A DNA stretch of 64,000 bases from Acetobacter lambici (GTDB taxonomy: Bacteria; Pseudomonadota; Alphaproteobacteria; Acetobacterales; Acetobacteraceae). Every line of letters starts with the position of its first letter. Positions within the stretch are counted from its first letter, which is position 1. The translations under genes were made by a program, and so were the position numbers. Below are positions 1 to 8,848 of this stretch, one piece after another. A model generated the notes under the pieces. It had not been told where the DNA came from and did not search any database. It worked only from the letters and a program-made list of their open reading frames with translations. Where the stretch lies: assembly GCF_011516885.1 (NCBI RefSeq), contig NZ_WOTD01000008.1, positions 1 through 64,000 on the forward strand, given 5' to 3'.

Positions 1-60
1 TGCCAAGGCAATGAGGTTCAATCAGCGCCCATTGGGCGTCTGTCAGCACAAAGCGTTCCA
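1..60 (-). CDS. IS5-family transposase, N-terminal fragment cut by window edge
   Basis: An ATG at position 60 reading left gives MERFVLTDAQWALIEPHCLG with no stop before the window edge. This opening is the conserved start of IS5-family DDE transposases: the FxLTDxQWxxIEP motif precedes the DUF4096-type N-terminal domain. The catalytic DDE residues lie outside the window, so intactness cannot be judged. It is transcribed away from the lipoprotein gene that follows. Confidence 0.7.
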
Positions 61-89
61 TCAGATGCTTGAATCATAACCTAACCCTC
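1..89 (-). mobile_element. IS5-family insertion sequence, one end only
   Basis: The window opens inside an insertion sequence. The minus strand encodes the first 20 residues of a transposase with the typical IS5-family opening (MERFVLTDAQW, then EPHCLG). The outer end is probably near position 89, where a GAGGGTTAGG-like terminal sequence begins on the minus strand. That boundary is a guess, because the other end and the target duplication lie outside the window. Related elements (the IS1031/IS12528 group) are common in acetic acid bacteria. Confidence 0.6.
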
Positions 90-180
90 ATGTGAATCCC
101 CACAAACCCTAATTGCCTTGCCCATGGCAGGCGGGAATGAGATAGAGACACTCATACCCATTTGTGGAGAAAGACACACA

Positions 181-324
181 ATGAAACGTGCGGTTCTGTT
201 GCTGGCATGCGCGCTTGGGCTTTCCGCCTGTGGAATGTTCCATCACCCTCCGCGCCAACTGACCAAACCCGCACAGTGGGAACCCTTGGGTTACCATGAC
301 CACCTGAACAGCAGCGACGACTGA
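181..324 (+). CDS. Small lipoprotein (47 aa), function unknown
   Basis: A GGAGAAAG ribosome-binding site about 8 bases upstream selects the ATG at 181. The product has a two-residue basic start (K2, R3), a short hydrophobic segment and a lipobox LSAC with the acylated cysteine at residue 17. About 30 polar residues follow, rich in His, Pro and Asp. A mature lipoprotein this short resembles LptM-type or entericidin-type peptides in size only; I see no sequence motif that assigns it. A longer in-frame start at 118 would bury the signal peptide and is rejected. A weak GC stem (GCCGC/GCGGC, 336-355) follows the stop codon. It is a stand-alone gene next to the insertion sequence. Confidence 0.6.
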   Translation: MKRAVLLLACALGLSACGMFHHPPRQLTKPAQWEPLGYHDHLNSSDD

Positions 325-727
325 TCACGACTACTGCCGCTCTGCTCGCTGCGGCGGGTTTATGGTGACTGGGGCATATTCCTTCGCCCGGCTCAGGCTG
401 GTGGTTATACACCATAGGCCGGCAACGTCGGGCATATTGCTTTATCGGGGCAATACCGAGGAGGGGGAGCGGACATACTGCTCCCCAAATTTTTGTGCTT
501 CAAACCAGAAATGCACTGTGTAAAACGCTCCTGTACGCCGCTATTGCAGGTCTTCTTTTAAAGTGCCCGGCCGACAACAATACAGTTTAAAAAAACGATA
601 ATCTTTTCTCGTTTTATATCACCATGATATAAAACGCACCGGCTTTGCACCACGGTGGCATGCAACCTGTTATCCGCCCTGATCGTTCCAAGCTGTAATG
701 TCTTCTCCCACGGCGCAAGGTTGCCTG
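325..727. other. Intergenic stretch, about 400 bases, no gene recognised
   Basis: No convincing coding frame is visible. The left part carries a weak GC-rich hairpin after the lipoprotein gene. The right part becomes AT-rich and holds a perfect palindrome at 611-635. The promoter of the downstream mechanosensitive channel gene most likely lies in the AT-rich stretch 555-640, but no clear -35/-10 pair can be named. Confidence 0.5.
611..635. repeat. Perfect 11-bp inverted repeat with 3-base spacer upstream of the MscS gene
   Basis: The arms GTTTTATATCA and TGATATAAAAC are exact reverse complements separated by CCA. The palindrome is AT-rich in a GC-rich neighbourhood and sits about 93 bases before the channel start codon. 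An AT-rich stem like this is a weak terminator but a plausible dimeric-regulator operator. No family can be named from the sequence. Confidence 0.6.
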
Positions 728-3178
728 ATGCTTCGTATGCCTGTCCGCGTATTGTTTTTACTCTCGCTCTTCCTCTTTTCCATTCCATCCCTGTCTGGCC
801 CGGCCGGAGCGCAAAGTGCGGAGCAGCCCGCAGCCGCCCTGACCGCAGGCAACGTGCCCTCCCCCCTGATCATGAGCGCGCAGGACATTGTTTCTGACAA
901 AACGCTTGATGAGATCGGGGCGGAAATACGCTCCATTTACACAAGCGGCGTAACGGAACAGCATGCCGGGCATAGCGCTCTGGACCTGAGCGCACTGCTC
1001 CAGCGCGCCACCGCTGTTTCTACCCGGACAGACAGGCTAATGGCGCGCATCCGCCCGTATCAGGATGTGTACCAGAACTTTGTGGACATTCTGGGCAAGC
1101 CTCCCGCCAAGGACGACCCGCCCGAGGCGTCCTCCCTGACCGAACAGCGCGAAAGCCTGAACAGACGGCAGAAAGATATTTCCGCCCGTATGACAAGGCT
1201 GAAGCTTTATCAGGTCGAAGCGCAACAACTGGTCAATGAACTGCGCCAGCATGACAGCGCCATCCAGCAGGCAACGCTGTGGCAGCAAATGCCCTCCCCG
1301 CTGGGTGTCAACTTCTGGTCGCAGTTCATACAAAGCGCCCCACAGGACGGGCGCAGGCTGAACGCACTGGGGGCGGAAACGCTGGCCATGCTGGCAACGG
1401 CCCTTACCGGTAAACGCTTTTTTATAACGCTGGCCGGTCTGAGCGCCTCCCTGCTGCTACTGGCCGGGTGGCTATACGCGCGCAAACCCATACGCCTGCT
1501 CACAACCCGCTTTTTGCCACAAGGGCGCGTGCGCCCCATTGCCGCAACCGTATTGTGCGGTGTTGTGAGTGTTCTGGCCTGCGCCATTTCTTTTCAGGTG
1601 TTCTGGAACACGCTGGCGTTTGATAACCCCGCCGTGGGGGATGATCTGGACCAGCTTGCCAGCATGGTGGCAACGCAGGCTCCCCTGTGCGGGCTGGTGC
1701 TCGAACTTGGGTTCTGCTTCCTGAGCTCCAAGGCGGACTGGCGTGTTTTTGCCATGTCGGACGATCTGGCCCGCAGCCTGCGGCTATTCCCCGCGTGGCT
1801 GGCCATTGCCATGATCGTGCGTGGTATGCTGCGCTATGTGGATACTCAGAGCGGGCTTTCCCTGCTGAGTGTGCAATTGGTGGACGGGCTTTATACGCTG
1901 ACGGTCAGCCCGCTTCTGTTTGCCATACCGCGCAAACTGCGCCTGACAGCCGCACAGGACCAGGATGCGGATACAGCCGCAGAACCAGCCGGAACGACCG
2001 AGCAGACCCCACCACTGGCACAGTTCCTGCGCAGCATGGCCATGGGTATTTCCATCATCTGCTGGATTGCGGTCCTAACCGGGTATATCCCCCTCGCCTA
2101 CACGCTGATCTCGTGGGTGAGTGTGATGGCCCTGAGCATGACCACCCTTTTGCTGCTGTCCATGCTGACAACCGCCCTTGGGGGCGCACTGTTTGCCTCC
2201 CGCGCGCCTTTGGGCCGCCACCTGGTAGAACTGGGGTTGCCACCACGGCTGATTAATCAGGCCAGTATTCTTGTTCCCGGCCTGATCAATGTGCTGCTGC
2301 TGGCCGTGGCCTACGCCGTGGCAAGCTCTGGCGCCAATTTTGACCCACCGCAGATATGGCAGCAGCTTTACTCCCTGTTCCACGGCACGGAAGACAGCAA
2401 TACATCCTCTGTCTCGCTTGATGCCATTCTGCTGTGCATTGCCCTGCCACTTGTGGGCTATCAGGCCATAAAAATTGTTAAATCATGGTTCCAGCAAAGG
2501 TTTTTTCCGGCTACCAATCTGGATATCGGGGCGCAGGCGTCCATCCTGAGCATATTGGGCTATGCCGCGTGGATCCTGATCGGGCTGGCCATGTTTGCAG
2601 CCCTTGGGGTTACGGTCAAAAGCATGACATGGGTTGTCAGCGCCCTGTCTGTGGGGATTGGTTTTGGCCTGCAATCCATTGTGCAGAACTTTGTGTCGGG
2701 CATTATCCTTATGGCCGAACGCCCTGTATCGGTGGGGGATGTGGTGACCATTGCGGGTGTTACCGGCAAAGTGGAACGCATTAGCGTCCGCTCGACCGAC
2801 ATCCGGCTCGATGACAAATCCACCATGATCGTCCCGAACTCGCAGTTCATTACCTCGGCGGTCAAAAACGCCACACGGGCGCAAAAACCCGGTGTGTTTA
2901 CCGTGGAACTGGACCTGCCCTTTGCCTCGGACCTGAACAAGGCCAGTGCCGTGGTTATTGCCACACTCAGCGCCTGTGCCGACACAGACCCCGACAGCGC
3001 GCCCACAGTCAGCATGACATCGGTCGCCGATGGCTCGGCCGTGCTGACCGGGTCGGCCAAGGCGCGCGATGGGGTGGAAATAAAAACTGCACGCAGCAGC
3101 GCGTTGTTTGCAATCTGGCAGGCTTTTCAGGAAAACGAAATTCCCGTCACATTCCGCCAGACCGTGCGCGCACCATAA
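728..3178 (+). CDS. MscS-family mechanosensitive ion channel with long N-terminal region (DUF3772 type)
   Basis: This is an 816-residue inner-membrane protein. A cleavable signal peptide (residues 1 to about 28, ending PAGAQ) is followed by a periplasmic helical region rich in charged residues. A series of about ten membrane segments then leads to a C-terminal MscS core. The pore helix, around residues 620-665, contains the Gly/Ala-rich SVGIGFGLQSIVQNFVSG motif, followed by the beta domain (RPVSVGDVV, then VPNSQ). Such large MscS proteins release solutes on hypo-osmotic shock. The ATG at 728 has a CAAGG site seven bases upstream and starts directly with the signal peptide; an in-frame ATG at 698 lacks a site. 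It is monocistronic and ends at a bidirectional terminator facing dnaB. Confidence 0.88.
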   Translation: MLRMPVRVLFLLSLFLFSIPSLSGPAGAQSAEQPAAALTAGNVPSPLIMSAQDIVSDKTLDEIGAEIRSIYTSGVTEQHAGHSALDLSALLQRATAVSTRTDRLMARIRPYQDVYQNFVDILGKPPAKDDPPEASSLTEQRESLNRRQKDISARMTRLKLYQVEAQQLVNELRQHDSAIQQATLWQQMPSPLGVNFWSQFIQSAPQDGRRLNALGAETLAMLATALTGKRFFITLAGLSASLLLLAGWLYARKPIRLLTTRFLPQGRVRPIAATVLCGVVSVLACAISFQVFWNTLAFDNPAVGDDLDQLASMVATQAPLCGLVLELGFCFLSSKADWRVFAMSDDLARSLRLFPAWLAIAMIVRGMLRYVDTQSGLSLLSVQLVDGLYTLTVSPLLFAIPRKLRLTAAQDQDADTAAEPAGTTEQTPPLAQFLRSMAMGISIICWIAVLTGYIPLAYTLISWVSVMALSMTTLLLLSMLTTALGGALFASRAPLGRHLVELGLPPRLINQASILVPGLINVLLLAVAYAVASSGANFDPPQIWQQLYSLFHGTEDSNTSSVSLDAILLCIALPLVGYQAIKIVKSWFQQRFFPATNLDIGAQASILSILGYAAWILIGLAMFAALGVTVKSMTWVVSALSVGIGFGLQSIVQNFVSGIILMAERPVSVGDVVTIAGVTGKVERISVRSTDIRLDDKSTMIVPNSQFITSAVKNATRAQKPGVFTVELDLPFASDLNKASAVVIATLSACADTDPDSAPTVSMTSVADGSAVLTGSAKARDGVEIKTARSSALFAIWQAFQENEIPVTFRQTVRAP

Positions 3179-3246
3179 GCGCACGGCCACAACGGCTGGG
3201 GTTGCGCAGGCCAGAGCAAAGCCTGCCCCCCACTACGCACCTCCAA

Positions 3247-3288
3247 CAAAAAGCCCGGCTCCCACACTCTGGGGAGCCGGGCTTTTTT
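3247..3288. terminator. Bidirectional intrinsic terminator between mscS-type gene and dnaB
   Basis: A GC-rich stem (AAGCCCGGCTCCC pairing with GGGAGCCGGGCTT) around a short loop is flanked by an A-run on the left and a T-run on the right. It can therefore stop transcription from both converging genes. Confidence 0.9.
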
Positions 3289-3322
3289 ACGTGCCGACCG
3301 AACCTGCCAGAAGTGGCCCGCA

Positions 3323-4819
3323 TTAATGTTCGTGAATATTATCCAGATCGGCAAAGCGTGTGTATTCGCCTTCGAAAAACAGATTGATGGTGCCTGTTGG
3401 CCCATGCCGCTGCTTTTCCAGAATAAGCTCGGCCTTGTTGTGGACCAGCCCCATCTTGCGCTGCCATTCGTCCATGGCCACTGAGTATTTGTCCATGGAA
3501 TCGTAAGCTGTTTCCTTGGGCATGCGCTGTTGCAGGTAATATTCGTCACGATAGACAAACATCACCGCATCCGCGTCCTGCTCAATGGAACCGGATTCAC
3601 GCAAGTCCGACAGCATCGGGCGTTTGTCCTCGCGGCTTTCCACCTGACGGGAGAGCTGGGAGAGGGCAATAACCGGCACCTCCAGTTCCTTGGCAATGGC
3701 CTTGAGACCCTGCGTGATCATGGAAATTTCGAGCACGCGGCTTTCTGGTCGGGTACCAACGGAGGGGCGCATGAGCTGGAGGTAATCCACCACAATCAAA
3801 CTCAGCCCCTGTGTGCGCTTGAGGCGGCGGCAGCGCGTGCGCATGGCGGAGAGCGAGATTGCGGGTGTATCATCAATCAACAGCGGCAGGCGGGCGAGTT
3901 CGTGGCTGACCCGCACAAACCGGTCAAACTCCTTTTGCCCGATATCCCCCCGGCGGATGCGCTCGCCAGACACTTCAGCCTGTTCGGACAAAATACGGGT
4001 GGCCAACTGCTCGGCCGACATTTCGAGCGAGAAAATGGCGACAGACCCTTTGGGTTTTTCCCCTTTTTCCTCTGCCTCGTCCATCAGTGAGCGGGCAGCG
4101 GAAAATGCAACTTTGGTCGCCAGCGCCGTTTTGCCCATAGCCGGACGCCCTGCCAGAATAAGCAGATCGGATGGGTGCAGCCCGCCTGTTTTTTTATCCA
4201 GATCACGCAAACCCGATGTCAGGCCCGTAACATGGCCTTCGCTCTGGAAGGCAAGGGCTGCAACATTGATCGCCCCAGTAAGGGCTTTGTTAAAGGCGAC
4301 AAAATCGCCCTCCTTGCCTTTTTCGGTCGCCAGTTTGAACAGGGCTTCTTCCCCCGCCTCAATCTGGTCCGGGCCGGACAGGTCCCCTGTGGCGCCAAAG
4401 GCGTTGTTGACAACATTTTCGCCAATATCAATCAACTGGCGACGGATCCATGCATCATGGATAGTGCGCCCGTAATCCCCGGCGTTAATAATCCCGACCA
4501 TGGAGGTCAGCAGTTTGGCCAGATAGGCAATGCCGCCAACGCTATCGAGCATACCGGAGTTTTCCAGCTCCGCGCGCATGGTGACCGGGTCGGCCAACTG
4601 GCCGTTCTCTATCCTGCGGGCAATGGCTGCGTACAACTGCCCGTTCACACGGTTGGCAAAGTGCTCGCCCGCCAAAAAGTCGGACACCCGGTCATAGGCC
4701 CGATTATTGGTCAGCAACGCGCCCAGCAGCGCCTGCTCGGCCTCTATGTTGGCCGGGGGCTGGCGCAGGGTCAGCCCCAGCAGGCCATCTTCCTTTGGTT
4801 TGTCAGTCTGTGTTGTCAT
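3323..4819 (-). CDS. dnaB: Replicative DNA helicase DnaB
   Basis: The 498-residue hexameric helicase unwinds DNA at the replication fork. The N-terminal helical domain (about residues 25-125, NIEAEQALLGALL) is followed by a RecA-like domain. Walker A is GRPAMGKTA near residue 225 and Walker B is LIVVDYLQLM near 340, followed by the QLSR and arginine-finger region. No intein is present, and the length is normal. The ATG at 4819 (MTTQTD) is preferred; an in-frame GTG two codons upstream is possible. It lies 62 bases downstream of gmk on the same strand, so co-transcription is likely. Confidence 0.95.
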   Translation of the reverse strand: MTTQTDKPKEDGLLGLTLRQPPANIEAEQALLGALLTNNRAYDRVSDFLAGEHFANRVNGQLYAAIARRIENGQLADPVTMRAELENSGMLDSVGGIAYLAKLLTSMVGIINAGDYGRTIHDAWIRRQLIDIGENVVNNAFGATGDLSGPDQIEAGEEALFKLATEKGKEGDFVAFNKALTGAINVAALAFQSEGHVTGLTSGLRDLDKKTGGLHPSDLLILAGRPAMGKTALATKVAFSAARSLMDEAEEKGEKPKGSVAIFSLEMSAEQLATRILSEQAEVSGERIRRGDIGQKEFDRFVRVSHELARLPLLIDDTPAISLSAMRTRCRRLKRTQGLSLIVVDYLQLMRPSVGTRPESRVLEISMITQGLKAIAKELEVPVIALSQLSRQVESREDKRPMLSDLRESGSIEQDADAVMFVYRDEYYLQQRMPKETAYDSMDKYSVAMDEWQRKMGLVHNKAELILEKQRHGPTGTINLFFEGEYTRFADLDNIHEH

Positions 4820-4881
4820 GCTCACATTAATGGCCTGTTATGGGTGCGGGGCGGGCGTAGGGTGCTGGAAGGACCTGTCTG

Positions 4882-5532
4882 TCAGGCATCAAACGTTGCG
4901 ACAAAATCGGCAAGGCCGATCTGCCTGCGGGTGAGCAGGCGGCCCGCCACCAGCACGGCGCGGGCCTCGGCCACGGCCCGGTCCAGCTCGGTGTTGATGA
5001 TAACGGTATCAAACTCCTGCCAGTGCGAAATTTCGTCCCTTGCCGCAGCCATGCGGCGGGCAATTTCGTCCGGGTGGTCAGAGCCACGGCCGGTCAGGCG
5101 GCGTTCGAGTTCCTCCAAGGAGGGGGGGAGCACAAACAGGCCGACCACATCGCCCGGCAGGGTTTCGCGTATCTGCCTGTGTCCCTGCCAGTCTATATCG
5201 AACACCATGTCATGCCCGGCGGCAAGGGCCTGTTCCACCGGCGCGCGCGGTGTGCCGTAACCGCGACCGAACACAATAGCCCATTCCAGCAGTTCGCCCG
5301 CCTGCGCCATGGCCTCAAACTGCTCCATGGTGCGGAAGTAGTAATGCACGCCCTCTTTTTCCCCCGGTCGGGGCTGGCGTGTGGTGACGGAAACAGAATG
5401 TTTCAGTTTTGTGTCCGACGCACGCAGCGCATTGGCAATAGTTGATTTGCCAGCGCCCGAAGGGGCAGAAATAACAAGGCATACACCCCGCCGCGTTGCA
5501 TGACCCGGATGAGCCGTTCCATTGTGTGCCAT
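4882..5532 (-). CDS. gmk: Guanylate kinase
   Basis: This 216-residue kinase converts GMP and ATP to GDP and ADP. The P-loop SAPSGAGKST is near residues 22-31. The GMP-binding segment (SVTTRQPRPGEKEGVHYYF) and the lid region (RLTGRGSDHPDEIARRM) are present. A short extension of about 16 residues precedes the P-loop strand. It is divergent from the dehydrogenase gene (109-base gap) and upstream of dnaB. The yicC gene that often precedes gmk in proteobacteria is not here. Confidence 0.95.
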   Translation of the reverse strand: MAHNGTAHPGHATRRGVCLVISAPSGAGKSTIANALRASDTKLKHSVSVTTRQPRPGEKEGVHYYFRTMEQFEAMAQAGELLEWAIVFGRGYGTPRAPVEQALAAGHDMVFDIDWQGHRQIRETLPGDVVGLFVLPPSLEELERRLTGRGSDHPDEIARRMAAARDEISHWQEFDTVIINTELDRAVAEARAVLVAGRLLTRRQIGLADFVATFDA

Positions 5533-5641
5533 ACTGCTCTTTCACACCCTGTCTGTTCAAACTTACGCTCTTGCCCCTTCATGCCAGAAGCGGCCACGCT
5601 GCGCCACCGCGCTCTATGCCACAAGGAAGGCGGACCCCACC

Positions 5642-6460
5642 ATGATGCACAACACCATTCTCATAACAGGTGCCTCCTCCGGTCTGGGCCGCGCGCTGGC
5701 CCAGACCCTTGCACGCCCCGGCCGCAGGCTATGGCTTGGGGGGCGCAACACGGCACGGCTGGAAGATACGGCACGCAACTGCATTAGCCGGGGCGCCGCC
5801 GTTCACCTGAACACCTGCGATGTAACAGACCGTGCGGCCATGGCGCAGTGGGTGCAGGGCACGGGTGGGCTGGACATGGTTCTGGCCTGTGCTGGCATTA
5901 CCGGGGGCACGCGCAAACCCCTGGCCCCGGATGCCCCGGCGATAGAACCAGAAGCCCAGATCCGCCGGATTTTTGAGACCGACCTGACCGGTGTGCTCAA
6001 CACCGTGCTCCCGGCACTGGAGATGATGCAGAACCAGCCCCGCGCGGCAGATGGCATGCGCGGGCGTATCTGCGCCATTTCCTCCGTGGCGGGGCTTGTC
6101 TCTTTTCCCGGCACACCGGCCTATAGTGCCGCCAAGGCGGCGGTAGACCGATTTATGGTGGCCACCGGGGGCAACGCCAAAAAAGCGGGTATTCTGCTCA
6201 GTTCGGTTGTCTGCGGTTTTTTGGACACGCCCATGGTGGCGCGCAATACCTTTCCCATGCCCGGACTTACGGATGTCAACAGCGCGTGCCGCCGCATTCT
6301 GCGCGGGCTTGCGCGCAATGAGCGGCGCATTACCTTCCCGCTCTGGCTGGCCGCTGGCTCCCGCCTGATGGACCTGTTGCCCATAGCGCTAGCCGAGGCC
6401 TACTATAACAACCAGCCTGCCGGGGCTGCTGGCAGCATGCCTGCACCGGACCTGAGCTAA
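5642..6460 (+). CDS. Short-chain dehydrogenase/reductase (SDR), substrate unknown
   Basis: A 272-residue classical SDR: NAD(P)-binding TGASSGLG at residues 9-16, ACAG near 80, catalytic serine in ISSVAG near 145, and the YxxxK pair at about Y161/K165. The C-terminal half (DTPM, ITFPLWLA, DLLPIALAEAYY) resembles the membrane-peripheral SDRs related to sorbitol-6-phosphate or serine dehydrogenase families, but the substrate cannot be told. The ATG at 5642 has a strong AAGGAAGG site; the open frame upstream (from 5522) has no start signal. The permease gene follows after 42 bases, so the two may be one transcript. Confidence 0.85.
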   Translation: MMHNTILITGASSGLGRALAQTLARPGRRLWLGGRNTARLEDTARNCISRGAAVHLNTCDVTDRAAMAQWVQGTGGLDMVLACAGITGGTRKPLAPDAPAIEPEAQIRRIFETDLTGVLNTVLPALEMMQNQPRAADGMRGRICAISSVAGLVSFPGTPAYSAAKAAVDRFMVATGGNAKKAGILLSSVVCGFLDTPMVARNTFPMPGLTDVNSACRRILRGLARNERRITFPLWLAAGSRLMDLLPIALAEAYYNNQPAGAAGSMPAPDLS

Positions 6461-6502
6461 CCCGCCCCCTTCCCCCGCCCCTAACAGAAAGCCCCCAACG
6501 AC

Positions 6503-7852
6503 ATGACGCAGGACACACGCCCCCGCGCGCATGCCATAATGGAAGACATGTCCGCCGCCGCCGTGCGCGAACCCGTGCCAGAACACCTGAAAACCATGAA
6601 GATGGACCGTGTGTTCTGGAGCCACTTTGCCCCCAATCTGGGGCCGGGGGGCTGGGTTACCGGCGCGCTGCTGATCAGCATGGGGCTGGACTTTAAAACA
6701 GGCGTTGCCGCTGTTGTGCTGGGCAACCTGATTGGCGCATTGCCCGTAGCCCTTGCCGCAGCCATTGGCCCTTCCACCGGGCTGACACAAATGGAGGCCT
6801 CCCGCCGGGCACTGGGCCAGATCGGCCTGCGCCTGCCCGCGTTCCTGAACTGGATTTACTGTGTGGGGTGGGATGCGGTGAACAACGTGCCCGCAGCCAC
6901 AGCCCTGATCGCGCTGCTGCTTGCCGGGGGCATGCATACCCCCTTCTGGGCTGCACTTGGCGTTCTGGCCGGGGTGCAGATGGTGGCCTCAATCTATGGC
7001 CATCATGTTGTGCAGGCGTTGCAGAAATACCTTGGCGCGTTCCTGCTGCTTGCCTTTGCGCTGATCGGCATTGTGTTTGCCATCCGTGGGCAGGCTCCAC
7101 TTGCCAGCCATCACCCCGTGAGCGTAACCACGTTTTTGCTGGCTGTGGGGGTTCTGGTCAGCTTCAACCTCTCATGGGCGTCCTACTCATCGGACTACAC
7201 CCGCTACCTGCCTGCCAGTTCCAGCCCTAAAAAAGTCGTGCTGCTCGCACTGGCCGGGCTGCTGGCATCGGCTATTCCATTCCAGATTCTGGGCCTTATC
7301 TCGGCGGGGAGCGTGGTGGATGCCTCACCTACAGCGGTTATTGCATCGCTCCAGCACACATTGGGGCCACTGGGCACATTTGCACTGGCCGCCATTGCGC
7401 TGTCCTCCATTACCGGCAACTCGTTCAACGACAACACGGCGAGTTACAGCCTTATTTCCGCCGGGCTGCATGTGCCCCGCGTAGCGGCTGCGGTGCTGAC
7501 TGCGGCTCTGGGCTATGTACTAGCGGTTGCCGGGGCGGGGCAATACGCAACGTTTTATACGGACTACCTTATGGTCACCATGTACTGGATTGCCCCATGG
7601 ACGGGCATTGTGCTGGCGGACTGGTACTGCACAAAGGACCACACAGCCCGGCCTACCCCCAAGGGGTGGACGCGCGGTGCAAGCATATTCACCATAACCG
7701 CGGCCCTGACCATTGGTCTGTTTTCCACCAGCAGTCTGTATACCGGCCCCATCGCCCGCTGGTTGGGTGGGGCGGATATCGGGTATTACGTTGGTTTTTT
7801 TGGTGCCGCAGTCTGCTACGCTGCGGGCATGCCGCGCCGCACCAGTTCGTAA
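6503..7852 (+). CDS. NCS1-family purine/cytosine permease
   Basis: A 449-residue inner-membrane transporter with about twelve hydrophobic segments. The NCS1 signatures are seen near the N-terminus (PEHLKTMKMDRVFWSHFAPN, then LGNLIGALPVALAAAIGPSTGL) and in the middle (FNLSWASYSSDYTRYLP). These place it with the CodB-type cytosine/purine/allantoin/thiamine permeases, usually proton or sodium symporters. The specificity is not predictable, and no linked catabolic gene gives a clue. Its last 37 bases overlap the convergent rlmB gene. Confidence 0.85.
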   Translation: MTQDTRPRAHAIMEDMSAAAVREPVPEHLKTMKMDRVFWSHFAPNLGPGGWVTGALLISMGLDFKTGVAAVVLGNLIGALPVALAAAIGPSTGLTQMEASRRALGQIGLRLPAFLNWIYCVGWDAVNNVPAATALIALLLAGGMHTPFWAALGVLAGVQMVASIYGHHVVQALQKYLGAFLLLAFALIGIVFAIRGQAPLASHHPVSVTTFLLAVGVLVSFNLSWASYSSDYTRYLPASSSPKKVVLLALAGLLASAIPFQILGLISAGSVVDASPTAVIASLQHTLGPLGTFALAAIALSSITGNSFNDNTASYSLISAGLHVPRVAAAVLTAALGYVLAVAGAGQYATFYTDYLMVTMYWIAPWTGIVLADWYCTKDHTARPTPKGWTRGASIFTITAALTIGLFSTSSLYTGPIARWLGGADIGYYVGFFGAAVCYAAGMPRRTSS

Positions 7853-8640
7853 AGCCCTAATGCTGCCGCCACGGACACGTTCAGGCTTTCCATCTCACCG
7901 GGCATGTACAGGCCCGCAATTTCATCACAGCTTTCACGCGTCATGCGGCGCAGGCCGCGCCCTTCGGCACCCAGCACAAGGGCCACGCGCCGCCCGTCAA
8001 ACCCGGCACCGTTCAGGATTGTGCCGCCCGCATCCAGCCCTACGGTCCAGCATCCGGCCTTCTGAAGCATTTCTATGGCGCGGGACAGATTGACCTCACG
8101 CACAAAAGGCACTGTTTCCAACGCACCAGAGGCCGCCTTGGCCAGCACGGCGGTTTCTTCGGGGGCGTTACGGTCCTGCACCACAATGCAGGCCGCGCCA
8201 AAAGCCGCCGCAGAGCGCAAAATAGCCCCCACATTGCGCGGGTCAGTTACCTGATCAAGCACCAGCACGGGGCCGGGGCGTTCCAGCGCCTCCTCCAGCG
8301 TAAGCGAGGGTAGAATATGCGCCAGCATGGCCACACCCTGATGTACGGCCTCTGGCCCCAGCAGATCATCCAGCCGAGCACGCTGCACAAGCTCTGGCGC
8401 CACCTGCAAACCACCTCCGCCAGAACGGGCGGCTTCTTCCAGTGCGGGGTGTTCGGCCTCGGTCACCAGCAGGCGTTCGTACACCCTGCGCGGATTGGCC
8501 AGAGCCGCCGCCACGGCATGCGTGCCAAACAGCCAGCACTTGCCCGCCGGGGCCGTGGACATGCCATCGCGCCCACCGCCACCATGGCCAGATGAGCGGG
8601 AGCGGCGTGCGGGACGTGCGGCTTTGCGGGGGTTCTGCAT
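7816..8640 (-). CDS. rlmB: 23S rRNA 2'-O-ribose methyltransferase, TrmH/RlmB type
   Basis: A 274-residue SPOUT enzyme that methylates a ribose in 23S rRNA (G2251 in E. coli) with SAM. An N-terminal substrate-binding domain (GTHAVAAALANPRR onward) is followed by the knotted domain. The three TrmH motifs are LVLDQVTDPRNVGAILRSA, the VLGAEGRGLRR loop and the ESLNVSVAAALGLYE motif at the C-terminus. A basic, Gly/Ser-rich extension of about 30 residues precedes the domain. Start choice is uncertain between the ATG at 8640 and a TTG two codons upstream. A tRNA-specific TrmH paralogue cannot be excluded, but the N-terminal domain favours RlmB. Confidence 0.85.
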   Translation of the reverse strand: MQNPRKAARPARRSRSSGHGGGGRDGMSTAPAGKCWLFGTHAVAAALANPRRVYERLLVTEAEHPALEEAARSGGGGLQVAPELVQRARLDDLLGPEAVHQGVAMLAHILPSLTLEEALERPGPVLVLDQVTDPRNVGAILRSAAAFGAACIVVQDRNAPEETAVLAKAASGALETVPFVREVNLSRAIEMLQKAGCWTVGLDAGGTILNGAGFDGRRVALVLGAEGRGLRRMTRESCDEIAGLYMPGEMESLNVSVAAALGLYELVRRGMPAA

Positions 8641-8848
8641 GGACAATATGGTTCCAGGTTGGAGTCACTATGTCTCTCCCCTAGCGCATGAGCGGGGTAT
8701 CCGCCTATCCCTGCAACGGCGCATGGCCTTATCTTTGTCTGCTCATAAGGGTGCCGCACCCATGCCGGGGAATGGACATTCCCCCCATGCGGCGGTAATC
8801 CGTCTGATGCAAAGCAGCCTAGACGCAACAGCAGAACAGGAGCGCCTC

